Shown: one piece after another, positions 8,877 through 17,823 of the stretch | Layout: each line of letters opens with the position of its first letter | How positions within the stretch are numbered: position 1 is the stretch's first letter | Made by a program: the position numbers and the translations under genes | Notes under the pieces: generated by a model | The model's input: the letters and a program-made list of their open reading frames with translations, nothing else | The model's database searches: none | Told to the model about the DNA's origin: nothing | Source: an uncultured Tenacibaculum sp. | GTDB lineage: Bacteria > Bacteroidota > Bacteroidia > Flavobacteriales > Flavobacteriaceae | Assembly (NCBI RefSeq): GCF_947498805.1 | Contig: NZ_CANMLT010000003.1 | Location: 248,001 to 312,000 of the forward strand | Direction: 5' to 3' | Length of the DNA stretch: 64,000 bases

Positions 8877-10304
8877 ATGAAAAAAAGAAAAGTAACCTTA
8901 CTCAAACTAGGAATCCTTTTACTAGGAACCTCCTGTTTTTTATGGAATTGCGAAAAAGAAGACAAATTTATTCAGGATTATAAAAGTGAATTTTCTATTC
9001 CACCCATAAAACAAACTAAAAAAGTTTTTGAACAAAATACACTATCCAAAGACTCCCAATTTAAAACAGAAAAAAAATTGGATATCCTTTGGACAGAATC
9101 CACCACAAAAGAATTTAAAGACAACATAAATATTCTCTACACCCCAATTGAGTATAACAGCAACAAACGTTTTAAATCTTTACTAGCTTCTATTAAAAAC
9201 AAGGATAAGATACAATCCTATATTTTAACCTTAGTTTATGATAAAAGCTCCAATAATCAAGAGTTTTCAGGACATATTTTTAAACATGATACTAAAGGTG
9301 CTTTTATAGAGGTTTATCAATATCAAAATGGAAATTATATTCAAACATTAAAAGAACTAAATACTACCAATAAAAGCACTAATCGCGGTTGTTCTTGTTC
9401 TACTTCTGTTTTAGAAGTTGTAGAACTTATCATGGATGGCTGGGATGTAGGAACCTTATTAGATTGTGTTTGCGTTGGTGGCACTACAGGAGGTGGGTCT
9501 TCTACTACTTATGAAACATGGAGCACCCCCAGTAGCAATATCAAAAACCCAATTGATTGGAGTTTAGGTCATAATGACAATCTAGGAAATGGAGCAGGCT
9601 CTTCTAGTAATAATTCGAATTCAAGCAACAATAATCCAAATGAACTTAATCTTCAAGATATTAAACCATGGTGGTCAGAAGAGGATAAAATCATTAATGA
9701 ACTTACTGGTAAAACTAAATGTTTATATGAGAAATTATTAAATTCAAGTTCAGAATTCAAAAATATGATACGCAAATTTGATAGTGATTTCCCTGTAAGT
9801 CATTTAAGGTTTAAATTGAGTGATTTACCATTGAATATTAATGCTGAAACCTCCCCTCCAAAAAATTTTGTTATTGATATTAAGATAAATCAAAATAGAC
9901 TTAATAGACCTAACTTATCTATAGTAAGAACTATTATTCATGAAACTATACATGCCGAAATGTTTAGAAAAATGATATCTTTAGCAAGTAATCATGGCTC
10001 TATTGATGTTAAGTTACTTAAAACGATGCTATCCAATGGAGATTATTCAGGAATGATAGATTATTATTCAAGATTTGGAGTAAATGGATTTCAACATCAA
10101 CAAATGGCCTCGCACTATACTTCAATAATAGGAGGTTTTCTAAGAGAGTTTCAACCAGGATTATCGGAAGACATTTATAATTCATTAGCATGGACAGGTC
10201 TCAAAGGTACCATTGCATGGAATTCTTTATCAGACCAAGAAAAAAACAAAATAAACAATACGGTAAGTAACTTTATAAAAAAAGGAAGTGAAAGCTGTAT
10301 ATAA
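8877..10304 (+). CDS. Exported/lipoprotein with C-terminal HExxH metallopeptidase-like domain; candidate polymorphic toxin
   Basis: A 475-aa protein in visible parts. Residues 1-25: lipoprotein-like signal (Cys20 or Cys25, then EKEDK). Residues 30-165: a domain of the kind found at the start of many Flavobacteriaceae lipoproteins. Cys pairs at 172/174 and 197/199. Then a Gly/Ser/Asn-rich linker to about residue 260. The C-terminal ~215 residues begin LTGKTKCLYEKLL and contain the zinc motif HETIHAE (His355, Glu356, His359) and later GFQHQQMASHY (His407, His413), possible further ligands. A fixed front, flexible linker and separate enzymatic tail, with small exported proteins behind it, is the layout of contact or secreted toxins. 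Toxicity is inference; an ordinary surface protease is the alternative. Confidence 0.8.
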   Translation: MKKRKVTLLKLGILLLGTSCFLWNCEKEDKFIQDYKSEFSIPPIKQTKKVFEQNTLSKDSQFKTEKKLDILWTESTTKEFKDNINILYTPIEYNSNKRFKSLLASIKNKDKIQSYILTLVYDKSSNNQEFSGHIFKHDTKGAFIEVYQYQNGNYIQTLKELNTTNKSTNRGCSCSTSVLEVVELIMDGWDVGTLLDCVCVGGTTGGGSSTTYETWSTPSSNIKNPIDWSLGHNDNLGNGAGSSSNNSNSSNNNPNELNLQDIKPWWSEEDKIINELTGKTKCLYEKLLNSSSEFKNMIRKFDSDFPVSHLRFKLSDLPLNINAETSPPKNFVIDIKINQNRLNRPNLSIVRTIIHETIHAEMFRKMISLASNHGSIDVKLLKTMLSNGDYSGMIDYYSRFGVNGFQHQQMASHYTSIIGGFLREFQPGLSEDIYNSLAWTGLKGTIAWNSLSDQEKNKINNTVSNFIKKGSESCI

Positions 10305-10314
10305 AAAATAAAAT

Positions 10315-10746
10315 ATGAAGCATAATTTAAGTTTATTTCTTTTAATGTTGGTTACTTTTTTTTATGCAAATGCGCAGGAAATTAATTATTTCATTTTAAT
10401 TGAAAAAAAGGATAAACCGGTAATCAAGATAAAAGAAGACAAAACCTTTTTTAGCATCAAAGTATTAATGAAAAATAAAAGAAGTTTTTCTGAAACAGAA
10501 TATTCAAATGAGGTAGTTATAAGCAAACAACCTCAACAGCCTCTATTTTATGAATTTCAATCATATAAAGAATGGGGAATTCTAAAAAAAATTGATCATT
10601 TAGAGTTAAATTCTATAGAAAAACTAAGAGCTAACAAAGATTTTCTAAATCAAATATTTAATGACTATAACTCCAATGTTCATTTTATAATCAAATACAA
10701 AAACAACTATAAAATATGGAAAACTAAACCAATTTATTTGGAGTAG
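10315..10746 (+). CDS. Small exported protein, candidate partner/immunity of the metallopeptidase
   Basis: A 143-aa protein with a clear signal peptide (residues 1-20, cleavage after ANA-Q). The mature part is basic and mostly beta-like (KPVIKIKEDKTFFSIKVLM), with no family I know. It begins 10 bp after the stop of the HExxH protein, the tightest spacing in the island, so the pair is surely cotranscribed. A periplasmic inhibitor of the upstream enzyme would fit this position; the sequence itself does not prove it. Confidence 0.7.
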   Translation: MKHNLSLFLLMLVTFFYANAQEINYFILIEKKDKPVIKIKEDKTFFSIKVLMKNKRSFSETEYSNEVVISKQPQQPLFYEFQSYKEWGILKKIDHLELNSIEKLRANKDFLNQIFNDYNSNVHFIIKYKNNYKIWKTKPIYLE

Positions 10747-10784
10747 TCTTTATTATACCAAATCACATTATTTTTCAGCACAAA

Positions 10785-11189
10785 ATGAAAGACATGCCAA
10801 AGAGGGTTCTAAAAGCACTAAGTGCAAATAGTTCTGCATATATAATTCTCATTAGTTTATTTTTCTCATGTTCAGGTACCAGAAATACATCGAAACAAGA
10901 AAAAAGTCAATACAAAATAGAAAAAATTAAAACTTTTGATTCGTTAGGTTCATGGATAACCATAAAGACATATGATAAAAGATTAAAAGAAAGTATACCA
11001 GCCTTTGTCAAAATAAATAACATATATTTTTCTGAAAAGAAAATATTTGAAGTTGGTGAAGGCAAGCATTCCATAGGGGTTTATTTCGTTCAATTACTCC
11101 CTCTTGAATTGAAAAACCTGAACGTAAAAAAAGGAGATTCAATAGTAATTAAAGCTTATCTAAAGGAAGACAACAGCCCTTTGCATTAA
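10785..11189 (+). CDS. Small lipoprotein, unknown function
   Basis: A 134-aa lipoprotein with a long basic N-terminus, hydrophobic core SAYIILISLFF and lipobox LFFSC (Cys29). ATG codons at 10785 and 10794 are both possible starts. The mature part (about 105 aa) reads as a small beta domain (YFSEKKIFEVGEGKHSIGVY). It follows the previous gene by 38 bp in the same direction and belongs to the unit closed by the second terminator repeat. A surface- or periplasm-facing protein, possibly a second partner of the HExxH protein. Confidence 0.65.
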   Translation: MKDMPKRVLKALSANSSAYIILISLFFSCSGTRNTSKQEKSQYKIEKIKTFDSLGSWITIKTYDKRLKESIPAFVKINNIYFSEKKIFEVGEGKHSIGVYFVQLLPLELKNLNVKKGDSIVIKAYLKEDNSPLH

Positions 11190-11236
11190 TTAGAACATGA
11201 AAATTCGCTAAAAGTATATACTTCATATTTATTCTA

Positions 11237-11713
11237 ATGATGACCAATAATTTTGATGAAATTTTAGGAAAGAAAATTGATTCTGTTCTATTTTTAGGAG
11301 CTTTAAAAAAAACAGACACGGACACTTATCTTATTGATGCTACTAAAGTCACGTTTTTTAACAAAGACATTAGTAAAGTTTTGGTTTTAACAAACAAAGA
11401 CGAAAATATCGATTTAGTTTATGTGATTTTTAAAGGAAAATTTAATACCTCCGCCTATAAAGAGCTAATAAAAGTATATGGTAATGACCATAATGTATTT
11501 CTAAACAAAAAATTAGATTCGTCTATCTCTTATTCTATAAGAAAGGAAAATGAATTTGAAGAGGAAATCAAACAAAAATCTTCAATATTAGAAAAAGGAA
11601 ATATACATGACTCAAACATCCATTATATCATATGGAACAAAGATTCATTATCCATAACTCTATTTAATAATTATCTTGAAAATAGAACCGAAATTCATTT
11701 TAAAAAGAAATAA
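11237..11713 (+). CDS. Unknown protein; signal peptide apparently cut off by a frameshift
   Basis: From ATG 11237 this gives 158 aa with no signal peptide (MMTNNFDEILGKKI). The same frame is open back to 11201 and reads KFAKSIYFIFILMMTNN, a typical signal-peptide core, but its only upstream ATG (11197) lies in another frame and hits a stop after four codons. One extra A in the run at 11200-11203 would explain this, making the original start M-K-F-A-K. The mature protein is charged, alpha/beta, with no known motif. It is the last gene before terminator repeat copy 2. Either a real slip, a sequencing error, or a truly cytoplasmic protein starting at 11237. Confidence 0.6.
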   Translation: MMTNNFDEILGKKIDSVLFLGALKKTDTDTYLIDATKVTFFNKDISKVLVLTNKDENIDLVYVIFKGKFNTSAYKELIKVYGNDHNVFLNKKLDSSISYSIRKENEFEEEIKQKSSILEKGNIHDSNIHYIIWNKDSLSITLFNNYLENRTEIHFKKK

Positions 11714-11739
11714 ACAACACAAGTTAAACCTTGTATAAT

Positions 11740-11791
11740 TTCAACTTATCATAATACTATCAAAGTGCATCAAAATATTGGTGCACTTTTT
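11740..11791 (+). repeat. Terminator repeat, copy 2 (52 bp)
   Basis: 51/52 identical to 8605-8656. The AAGTGCA/TGCACTT hairpin is followed by a longer T-run than copy 1, so it terminates the 8877-11713 unit. It lies exactly 3,135 bp from copy 1. Confidence 0.9.
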
Positions 11792-11821
11792 TTATTTTTA
11801 TTGCTCATAACTGTACCACCT

Positions 11822-12664
11822 ATGAAAAAAAACATCAATCAAGTTTTAGAAGGGACACATAACAAACCCATTCTTGTAGACACTTTTTATAAAGAAACCA
11901 ACACCTCAAAACCCATCATTATTTTTTGTCATGGTTATAAAGGATTTAAAGATTGGGGCGCCTGGAATTTAATGGCTACATCGTTTGCAAATGCCGGATT
12001 TTACTTTGTGAAGTTTAATTTCTCTCATAACGGAGGTACTATAGAACAACCTATAGATTTCCCAGACCTAGAAGCTTTTGGGAACAATAACTACACCAAA
12101 GAACTTGATGATCTAGAAACAGTAATTGACTGGTTATACCATAATGACACAATCACACAAGAAGCAGACATCAATGATATTACACTTATCGGTCATAGTA
12201 GAGGTGGCGGTATAGTAACTATTAAAGCTTCAGAAAACAACAAGATACACAAGGTGATTACCCTAGCTGGTGTTTGTGATTTTGGAAAAAGAACTGCTAC
12301 AATTGGTGATTTAGAACAATGGAAAAAAGAAGGCGTTAAATACGTTTTAAATGGTAGAACCAAACAAAAAATGCCACATTTTTATCAGTTTTACGAAGAT
12401 TTTAAACAAAACGAACACCGTTTAAACATTGAATCAGCCATTAAAAAACTACAGATTCCACATTTAATTATTCATGGAGATAATGATACTTCGGTTTTTA
12501 TAAAAGAAGGAGAACTCCAACATGAATGGAACCCAAATAGCACTTTTAAAATTATTAAAAATGCCGACCATGTTTTTAACGCTAGACACCCATGGAAAGA
12601 ACATTTTTTACCCTTAGAATTAGAAGAAACCATACAAACTTGTATTGGTTTTCTATCAAAATAA
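11822..12664 (+). CDS. Alpha/beta hydrolase (dienelactone hydrolase/esterase-like)
   Basis: A 280-aa cytoplasmic serine hydrolase when started at ATG 11822 (MKKNINQVLEG). A GTG 57 bp upstream in frame would read through the terminator hairpin, so it is rejected. The fold is clear: CHGYKGFKDWGAW (oxyanion region, 36-48), nucleophile elbow GHSRGGG with Ser126, an Asp in HGDNDTSV (Asp220 or Asp222) and His250 in NADHVFNARHPW. Substrate unknown; family members cleave small esters, peptides or lipids. It is just outside the right terminator repeat and looks like ordinary core sequence. Confidence 0.9.
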   Translation: MKKNINQVLEGTHNKPILVDTFYKETNTSKPIIIFCHGYKGFKDWGAWNLMATSFANAGFYFVKFNFSHNGGTIEQPIDFPDLEAFGNNNYTKELDDLETVIDWLYHNDTITQEADINDITLIGHSRGGGIVTIKASENNKIHKVITLAGVCDFGKRTATIGDLEQWKKEGVKYVLNGRTKQKMPHFYQFYEDFKQNEHRLNIESAIKKLQIPHLIIHGDNDTSVFIKEGELQHEWNPNSTFKIIKNADHVFNARHPWKEHFLPLELEETIQTCIGFLSK

Positions 12665-12845
12665 TTCTACACCCCGTATTAACTAAAATTTGCATTTTCT
12701 CTTTCCAGTAGAATCTGTATCTTTACTGGTTAGAAATCGTTTCAAAAAGAGAAACTTTATCTAACTAAAAATCAATGATTAACATATTTTTTGATACTGA
12801 CTTCAAAATCAGATTTAAAAAATATTTATAAAATATATACATAAA

Positions 12846-14327
12846 ATGGGTTGTAGCAGTTGCTCAACTAACAAAAGCGGCGTTCCAAACGGGTGTAAAA
12901 GTAACGGAAATTGCGGGACAGGAACATGTGGAAGCGGACATAAACTAGCTGTTTTTGATTGGTTATCGAATATGACTTTACCTTCAGGTGAAGCTCCTTT
13001 TAATATTTATGAAGTTCGTTTTAAAAACGGACGAAAACATTTTTACAAAAACACGCAAAACACTTCTGTTTCTATGGGAGATGTTGTGGCTGTCGAAGGT
13101 TCTTCAGGCCATGATATTGGTATTGTTTCTTTAGCAGGTGAACTTGTAAAGGTTCAAATGAAGAAACGTAAAGTAGAAGAAAACAGTGAAGATGTAAAAA
13201 AGATTTATCGAAAAGCAAGTCAAAAAGATATTGACGTTTGGCAAGCTTCAAGAGATCGCGAACCTGAAACACAACGTAGAGGTCGTGAAATTATAAGCAA
13301 GCTTGGTCTTCAAATGAAACTTTCAGATGTAGAGTTTCAAGGTGATGGGACCAAAGCTACTTTTTACTACACAGCAGATGACAGAGTCGATTTCCGTCAG
13401 TTAATTCGTGATTTAGCAAGTGCTTTCTCTATTAGAGTAGAAATGCGTCAGGTTGGAATGCGTCAGGAAGCTGCTCGTTTAGGAGGTGTAGGTTCTTGTG
13501 GTAGAGAATTATGTTGCTCTACTTGGTTAACAGATTTTAGAAAAGTAAATACTGCAGCGGCACGTTATCAACAATTATCATTAAATCCGTTGAAACTTGC
13601 AGGGCAATGTGGAAAGCTTAAATGTTGTTTAAACTTTGAACTAGACACTTACTTAGAAGCTTTAGATAGTTTTCCTAAACAAGACTTGGTACTAAAAACC
13701 GAAAAAGGAGATGCTGTTTTTGTAAAAATGGACATCTTTAAAAAGCTTCTTTGGTATACTTATAAAGAAGAAAGTTTTAAGTGGTTTAAGTTATCATTAG
13801 AACAAGTTCATGAAATTATTGAACTTAATGAGAATAACGAAGTGTCTTCTCCGTTAGAAGAGTATGAAGCTGAAATACTTGAAGAAGCTAAAATCGATTT
13901 TGAAAACGTAGTTGGTCAAGATAGTTTAACTCGTTTTGATACTCCTAAGAAACCAAGGAGAAATAGAAAACGTGGAAGAAAACCAGTCAATAAAAAGACG
14001 AGTTCAAACACGAACAAACCAACAAACAAAGGATCAAATTCAAATAAGCCTTCAAATTCCAACAAGACTCAGAACAAACCGGTGAGAAAAGATTCTGGAA
14101 AGAAAAATAACAATCCAGAAAACAAACGTACTGAAGGCAAGAGACCTGTTAGAAAAAACAACAGAAATAACAATAACAACAAACAGAGGAGCAACAAGCC
14201 TAAACCAGAAGGTACACAAAAACAAAATCAGCCTCAGAGCAAAAAACAAAACAATCAAAAAAGGAGAAATCCGAATAAAAGACAAAATAACAACAACAAT
14301 AAAAATGCTGGAAATAAAGAGAAATAG
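12846..14327 (+). CDS. ricT: RicT-like PSP1-domain protein with long Asn/Lys-rich tail
   Basis: A 493-aa cytoplasmic protein of the PSP1/YaaT family; in Bacillus, RicT works with RicA and RicF in an Fe-S complex that aids RNA maturation. The PSP1 core spans roughly residues 45-310. Two Cys clusters are kept: CGRELCC (218, 223, 224) and CGKLKCC (255, 260, 261). The extreme N-terminus is also Cys-rich (Cys3, 6, 17, 23, 28). Residues ~365-493 form a low-complexity tail of Asn, Lys, Arg and Gln, likely disordered and possibly RNA-binding. It overlaps gldH by 23 bp, so the ricT-gldH-PBP1A run is one operon. Confidence 0.9.
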   Translation: MGCSSCSTNKSGVPNGCKSNGNCGTGTCGSGHKLAVFDWLSNMTLPSGEAPFNIYEVRFKNGRKHFYKNTQNTSVSMGDVVAVEGSSGHDIGIVSLAGELVKVQMKKRKVEENSEDVKKIYRKASQKDIDVWQASRDREPETQRRGREIISKLGLQMKLSDVEFQGDGTKATFYYTADDRVDFRQLIRDLASAFSIRVEMRQVGMRQEAARLGGVGSCGRELCCSTWLTDFRKVNTAAARYQQLSLNPLKLAGQCGKLKCCLNFELDTYLEALDSFPKQDLVLKTEKGDAVFVKMDIFKKLLWYTYKEESFKWFKLSLEQVHEIIELNENNEVSSPLEEYEAEILEEAKIDFENVVGQDSLTRFDTPKKPRRNRKRGRKPVNKKTSSNTNKPTNKGSNSNKPSNSNKTQNKPVRKDSGKKNNNPENKRTEGKRPVRKNNRNNNNNKQRSNKPKPEGTQKQNQPQSKKQNNQKRRNPNKRQNNNNNKNAGNKEK

Positions 14328-14805
14328 TATTTATGTTTTGATAGCATTCCTCATGATTAGTTTTACTTCATGTGATTCTAAACAAGAGTTTGATGAGTAC
14401 ACATCTATTCCAAAAGCAAGTTGGAACAAACAAAATACTGTTACATTTTTGTTTTCAATAAACGATACTGTTCAAAAGAAAAATCTTTTTATTAACCTAA
14501 GAAACAACAAAAACTATCCTTTTAGTAATTTGTTTTTAATTGCAGAAATGGATTTTCCAGATGGTCAAAAAATTGTTGATACTTTAGAGTATGACATGAC
14601 CGACGTAACTGGTAAATTTTTAGGAAAGGGATTTACAGATATTAAAGAAAATAAACTTTTTTATAAAGAAAACATAACATTTCCTAAATCAGGAGAATAT
14701 ACTTTTAGCGTTCGTCAATCGATGAGAAAAAATGGTGAAGTTGAAGGAGTAGCATCTTTAGATGGAATTACTGACGTAGGATTTAGAATTGAAAAAACAC
14801 AATAA
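14305..14805 (+). CDS. gldH: Gliding motility lipoprotein GldH
   Basis: A 166-aa lipoprotein with lipobox SFTSC (Cys23) and the short conserved body of GldH (EYTSIPKASWNKQ early; LEYDMTDVTGKFLGKGFTDI in the middle; FPKSGEYTFSVRQSMR late). GldH is needed for gliding in Flavobacterium johnsoniae and belongs to the gliding/type IX secretion lipoprotein set. The start lies inside ricT and the stop overlaps the PBP1A start by one base, so the three are translated from one message. Confidence 0.92.
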   Translation: MLEIKRNSIYVLIAFLMISFTSCDSKQEFDEYTSIPKASWNKQNTVTFLFSINDTVQKKNLFINLRNNKNYPFSNLFLIAEMDFPDGQKIVDTLEYDMTDVTGKFLGKGFTDIKENKLFYKENITFPKSGEYTFSVRQSMRKNGEVEGVASLDGITDVGFRIEKTQ

Positions 14806-17102
14806 TGGCTGAGAAAAAAACAACAAATTTTAGCAAGTTTATCAAATGGTTTTGGGGAATCGTTTTAGGTGGATTACTTTTCGTTTGCTTAATCTTTTTA
14901 TTAGCATCTTGGGGAGCTTTTGGAGCACTTCCAACTTTTGAAGAATTAGAAAACCCTAAAAGTGATTTAGCAACTGAAGTTATTTCTTCAGATGGTAAAA
15001 CTTTAGGAAAATACTATGTGAAAGCAAACAGAACTCCCATCCTATACAAAGACCTATCTCCTAACCTAGTAAAAGCTTTAGTTTCTACAGAAGATGAACG
15101 TTTTTATGATCATGCTGGTATTGATTTTAAAGGTACCGCTAGAGCCGTTGCTAATTTTGGTAGAAAAGGAGGAGCTAGTACAATTACACAGCAGCTGGCT
15201 AAAAACTTATTCAACAAAGGAGGGTCAAGTAACCTTTTAAAAAGACTTTCTCAAAAAGTAAAAGAATGGGTAGTGGCTGTAAAATTAGAACGTCAGTATA
15301 CCAAAGAAGAAATTATGACCATGTATTTAAATACACAAGGATTCTTGTTTCATGCAACTGGTATTCGTTCTGCTTCTCGTATTTATTTTGGTAAAGAGCC
15401 AAGAGATTTAGATTTACAAGAGTCGGCAATTTTAGTAGCCATGCTAAAAAACCCACGCCAATACAATCCACACAGAGAACGCTCAAAGAAAAAATCATTA
15501 AACCGAAGAAATGTTGTTTTTTCTCAAATGGCAAAAAACGGGTTTATTACAGAGCAAGAAAGAGACTCTCTTCAAAAATTACCATTAAAAATTAAGTTTA
15601 CACCAGAAAGTCATAGTGATGGTTTAGCAACTTATTTTAGAGAAAATGTAAAGCAATTCTTAAAAGGTTGGGCTAAGAACAATCTAAAACCAAATGGTGA
15701 ACCTTATAATATTTATAAAGACGGATTAAAGGTATATGTTACCATTGATTCTCGTATGCAACAATATGCAGAAGAATCTTTGACGCAACATATGGCTAAT
15801 TTGCAAAGTTTTTTCAATAAAGAGCAAAAGAAAAATAGAACTGCTCCTTTTTATGATTTAGAGAAAGATCAGATTGCCAGAATTATAAGAAGAGCAAAAC
15901 AAAATTCTGAACGTTACAAACGATTAAAAGCAGCAGGAAAATCAGAGAAAGAAATTGAAAAGAATTTCAAGACTGAAACTGACATGACTGTATTTACCTG
16001 GAAAGGAGACCGTGATACAGTAATGACTCCATATGATTCAATTATTTACTACAAGCACTTCTTACGCTCTGGATTAGTATCAATTGAACCTCAAACAGGA
16101 CACATTAAAGCATGGGTTGGAGGGATTAACCATAAATATTTTAAATACGATGCTGTACAACAGCAAAAGCGTCAGGTAGGATCTACTTTTAAACCTTTTG
16201 TATATGCTACAGCTATCAATCAGTTAAAAATGTCTCCTTGTGATAAACTTCCAAACACTCCATATACCATTCCAAAGGAAAAATATGGAATGCCAGAAGA
16301 TTGGACACCTAAGAACTCTAATAACAAATACGGAGGAGAGTTAACATTAAAACAAGCTTTAGCAAATTCTACCAATGTTGTTACAGCACAATTAATTGAT
16401 ATGGTAGAACCTGTGAACGTTGCTCGTTTGGCAGAATCCTCAGGAATAGAATCAAAAATTGAAGCAAACCCATCTATAGCTTTAGGTTCAGTAGAACTTT
16501 CACTTATCGAAATGACTAGTGCCTATGCTACTTTTGCCAATAAAGGATTACGTGTAAGCCCAATGATGATTACACGAATTGAAGATAAAAATGGAACTGT
16601 ATTAGAAGAGTTTGTACCTAGAACAAAAGAGGTTTTAAGTGAAGAATCTTCTTATGTAATCTTAGATCTAATGAAAGGTGTTACGCAGTCTGGTTCTGGG
16701 GTATATTTACGAACAAGTTATAACTCACGTAAAAATGCTATTACAGGTTTCCCTTATAAATTTACCAATCCAATTGCAGGAAAAACAGGTACTACACAAA
16801 ACCAATCTGATGGATGGTTTATGGGAATTGTTCCTAACCTAGCTACGGGTGTTTGGACTGGTGGTGAAGATAGAGCAACTCACTTCTACGGTATTGGTCT
16901 TGGTCAAGGAGCGGTTATGTCATTACCATCTTGGGCATTGTATATGCAAAAATGTTATGCTGATAAAACATTAAACATTAGCGCAGAAGATTTCGAAAAA
17001 CCTTCAGAGGAACTAACCATTAATATTGATTGTACTAAGGTTGAAGAAACCAAAGAAGAAATTGAGAAAAAGATAGAAGAGGAAGACGACACCGAATTTT
17101 AA
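14805..17102 (+). CDS. Bifunctional penicillin-binding protein 1A
   Basis: A 765-aa class A PBP of full length. One N-terminal membrane anchor (residues ~14-38) is followed by the GT51 glycosyltransferase with EDERFYDH (catalytic Glu96) and [13 protein letters not shown]. The transpeptidase carries S460-T-F-K463, a serine-x-asparagine-like STN in LANSTNVV and the KTGT box at 660-663. It polymerises and cross-links peptidoglycan at the inner membrane. The acidic tail [12 protein letters not shown] after residue ~745 is not part of the catalytic fold. It starts within the gldH stop codon. Confidence 0.97.
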   Translation: MAEKKTTNFSKFIKWFWGIVLGGLLFVCLIFLLASWGAFGALPTFEELENPKSDLATEVISSDGKTLGKYYVKANRTPILYKDLSPNLVKALVSTEDERFYDHAGIDFKGTARAVANFGRKGGASTITQQLAKNLFNKGGSSNLLKRLSQKVKEWVVAVKLERQYTKEEIMTMYLNTQGFLFHATGIRSASRIYFGKEPRDLDLQESAILVAMLKNPRQYNPHRERSKKKSLNRRNVVFSQMAKNGFITEQERDSLQKLPLKIKFTPESHSDGLATYFRENVKQFLKGWAKNNLKPNGEPYNIYKDGLKVYVTIDSRMQQYAEESLTQHMANLQSFFNKEQKKNRTAPFYDLEKDQIARIIRRAKQNSERYKRLKAAGKSEKEIEKNFKTETDMTVFTWKGDRDTVMTPYDSIIYYKHFLRSGLVSIEPQTGHIKAWVGGINHKYFKYDAVQQQKRQVGSTFKPFVYATAINQLKMSPCDKLPNTPYTIPKEKYGMPEDWTPKNSNNKYGGELTLKQALANSTNVVTAQLIDMVEPVNVARLAESSGIESKIEANPSIALGSVELSLIEMTSAYATFANKGLRVSPMMITRIEDKNGTVLEEFVPRTKEVLSEESSYVILDLMKGVTQSGSGVYLRTSYNSRKNAITGFPYKFTNPIAGKTGTTQNQSDGWFMGIVPNLATGVWTGGEDRATHFYGIGLGQGAVMSLPSWALYMQKCYADKTLNISAEDFEKPSEELTINIDCTKVEETKEEIEKKIEEEDDTEF

Positions 17103-17118
17103 AAAACACACAACTAAA

Positions 17119-17820
17119 ATGATAAATAAAAAAGTAAATAACGTACAGGAAGCAGTTGCTGGAGTTAAAGACGGAATGACCTTTATGCTAGGAGGTTTCG
17201 GTCTTTGTGGAATTCCAGAAAACGCAATTGCAGAACTGGTACGATTAGGAATAAAAGATGTTACTTGTATTTCCAATAATGCAGGTGTTGATGATTTTGG
17301 TTTAGGTTTATTATTACAAAACAAACAAATCAAAAAAATGATTTCTTCTTATGTAGGAGAAAATGATGAGTTTGAGCGTCAAATGCTATCTGGTGAGTTA
17401 GAAGTTGAATTAACTCCGCAAGGAACGTTAGCTGAAAAATGTAGAGCTTCTCAAGCAGGATTCCCTGCTTTTTATACGCCTGCTGGTTACGGAACTGAAG
17501 TAGCTGAAGGAAAAGAAACTCGTGAATTTGATGGCAAAATGTATGTTTTAGAACCTGCTTTTAAATCAGATTATTCGTTTGTGAAAGCTTGGAAAGGAGA
17601 CACCGCTGGTAACTTAATTTTTAAAGGTACTGCACGTAATTTTAATCCAAATATGTGTGGAGCATCAAAAATTACGGTTGCTGAAGTAGAAGAATTAGTT
17701 CCTGCAGGAGAATTAGATCCAAATCAAATTCACATCCCAGGAATATTTGTACAACGTATTTTTCAAGGAGAGAAGTATGAAAAGAGAATTGAACAAAGAA
17801 CAGTAACTCCTAAATCGTAA
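17119..17820 (+). CDS. scoA: 3-oxoacid CoA-transferase subunit A
   Basis: A 233-aa subunit of succinyl-CoA:3-ketoacid CoA-transferase. The conserved [15 protein letters not shown] loop is near residues 23-37, then [14 protein letters not shown], and [10 protein letters not shown] near the end. With subunit B it moves CoA from succinyl-CoA to acetoacetate, linking ketone-body or branched-chain amino acid breakdown to the TCA cycle. It starts 16 bp after the PBP1A stop, so some read-through is possible, and is 3 bp from scoB. Confidence 0.95.
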   Translation: MINKKVNNVQEAVAGVKDGMTFMLGGFGLCGIPENAIAELVRLGIKDVTCISNNAGVDDFGLGLLLQNKQIKKMISSYVGENDEFERQMLSGELEVELTPQGTLAEKCRASQAGFPAFYTPAGYGTEVAEGKETREFDGKMYVLEPAFKSDYSFVKAWKGDTAGNLIFKGTARNFNPNMCGASKITVAEVEELVPAGELDPNQIHIPGIFVQRIFQGEKYEKRIEQRTVTPKS

Positions 17821-17823
17821 GTC

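Noticed and set aside
8605-11791. Insertion-sequence or integron-type element between the 52-bp repeats
   Set aside because: No transposase or integrase, the repeats are direct and contain a terminator hairpin, and no target duplication is seen; treated as shared terminators.
11765-11821. N-terminal extension of the alpha/beta hydrolase (GTG start, hydrophobic)
   Set aside because: The extra 19 codons are the terminator hairpin and T-run; the signal-peptide look is from the T-run.
13990-14300. Asn/Lys-rich stretch as frameshifted or misassembled DNA
   Set aside because: The frame stays open to the stop and overlaps gldH cleanly; low-complexity tails of RicT-like proteins are plausible in this family.
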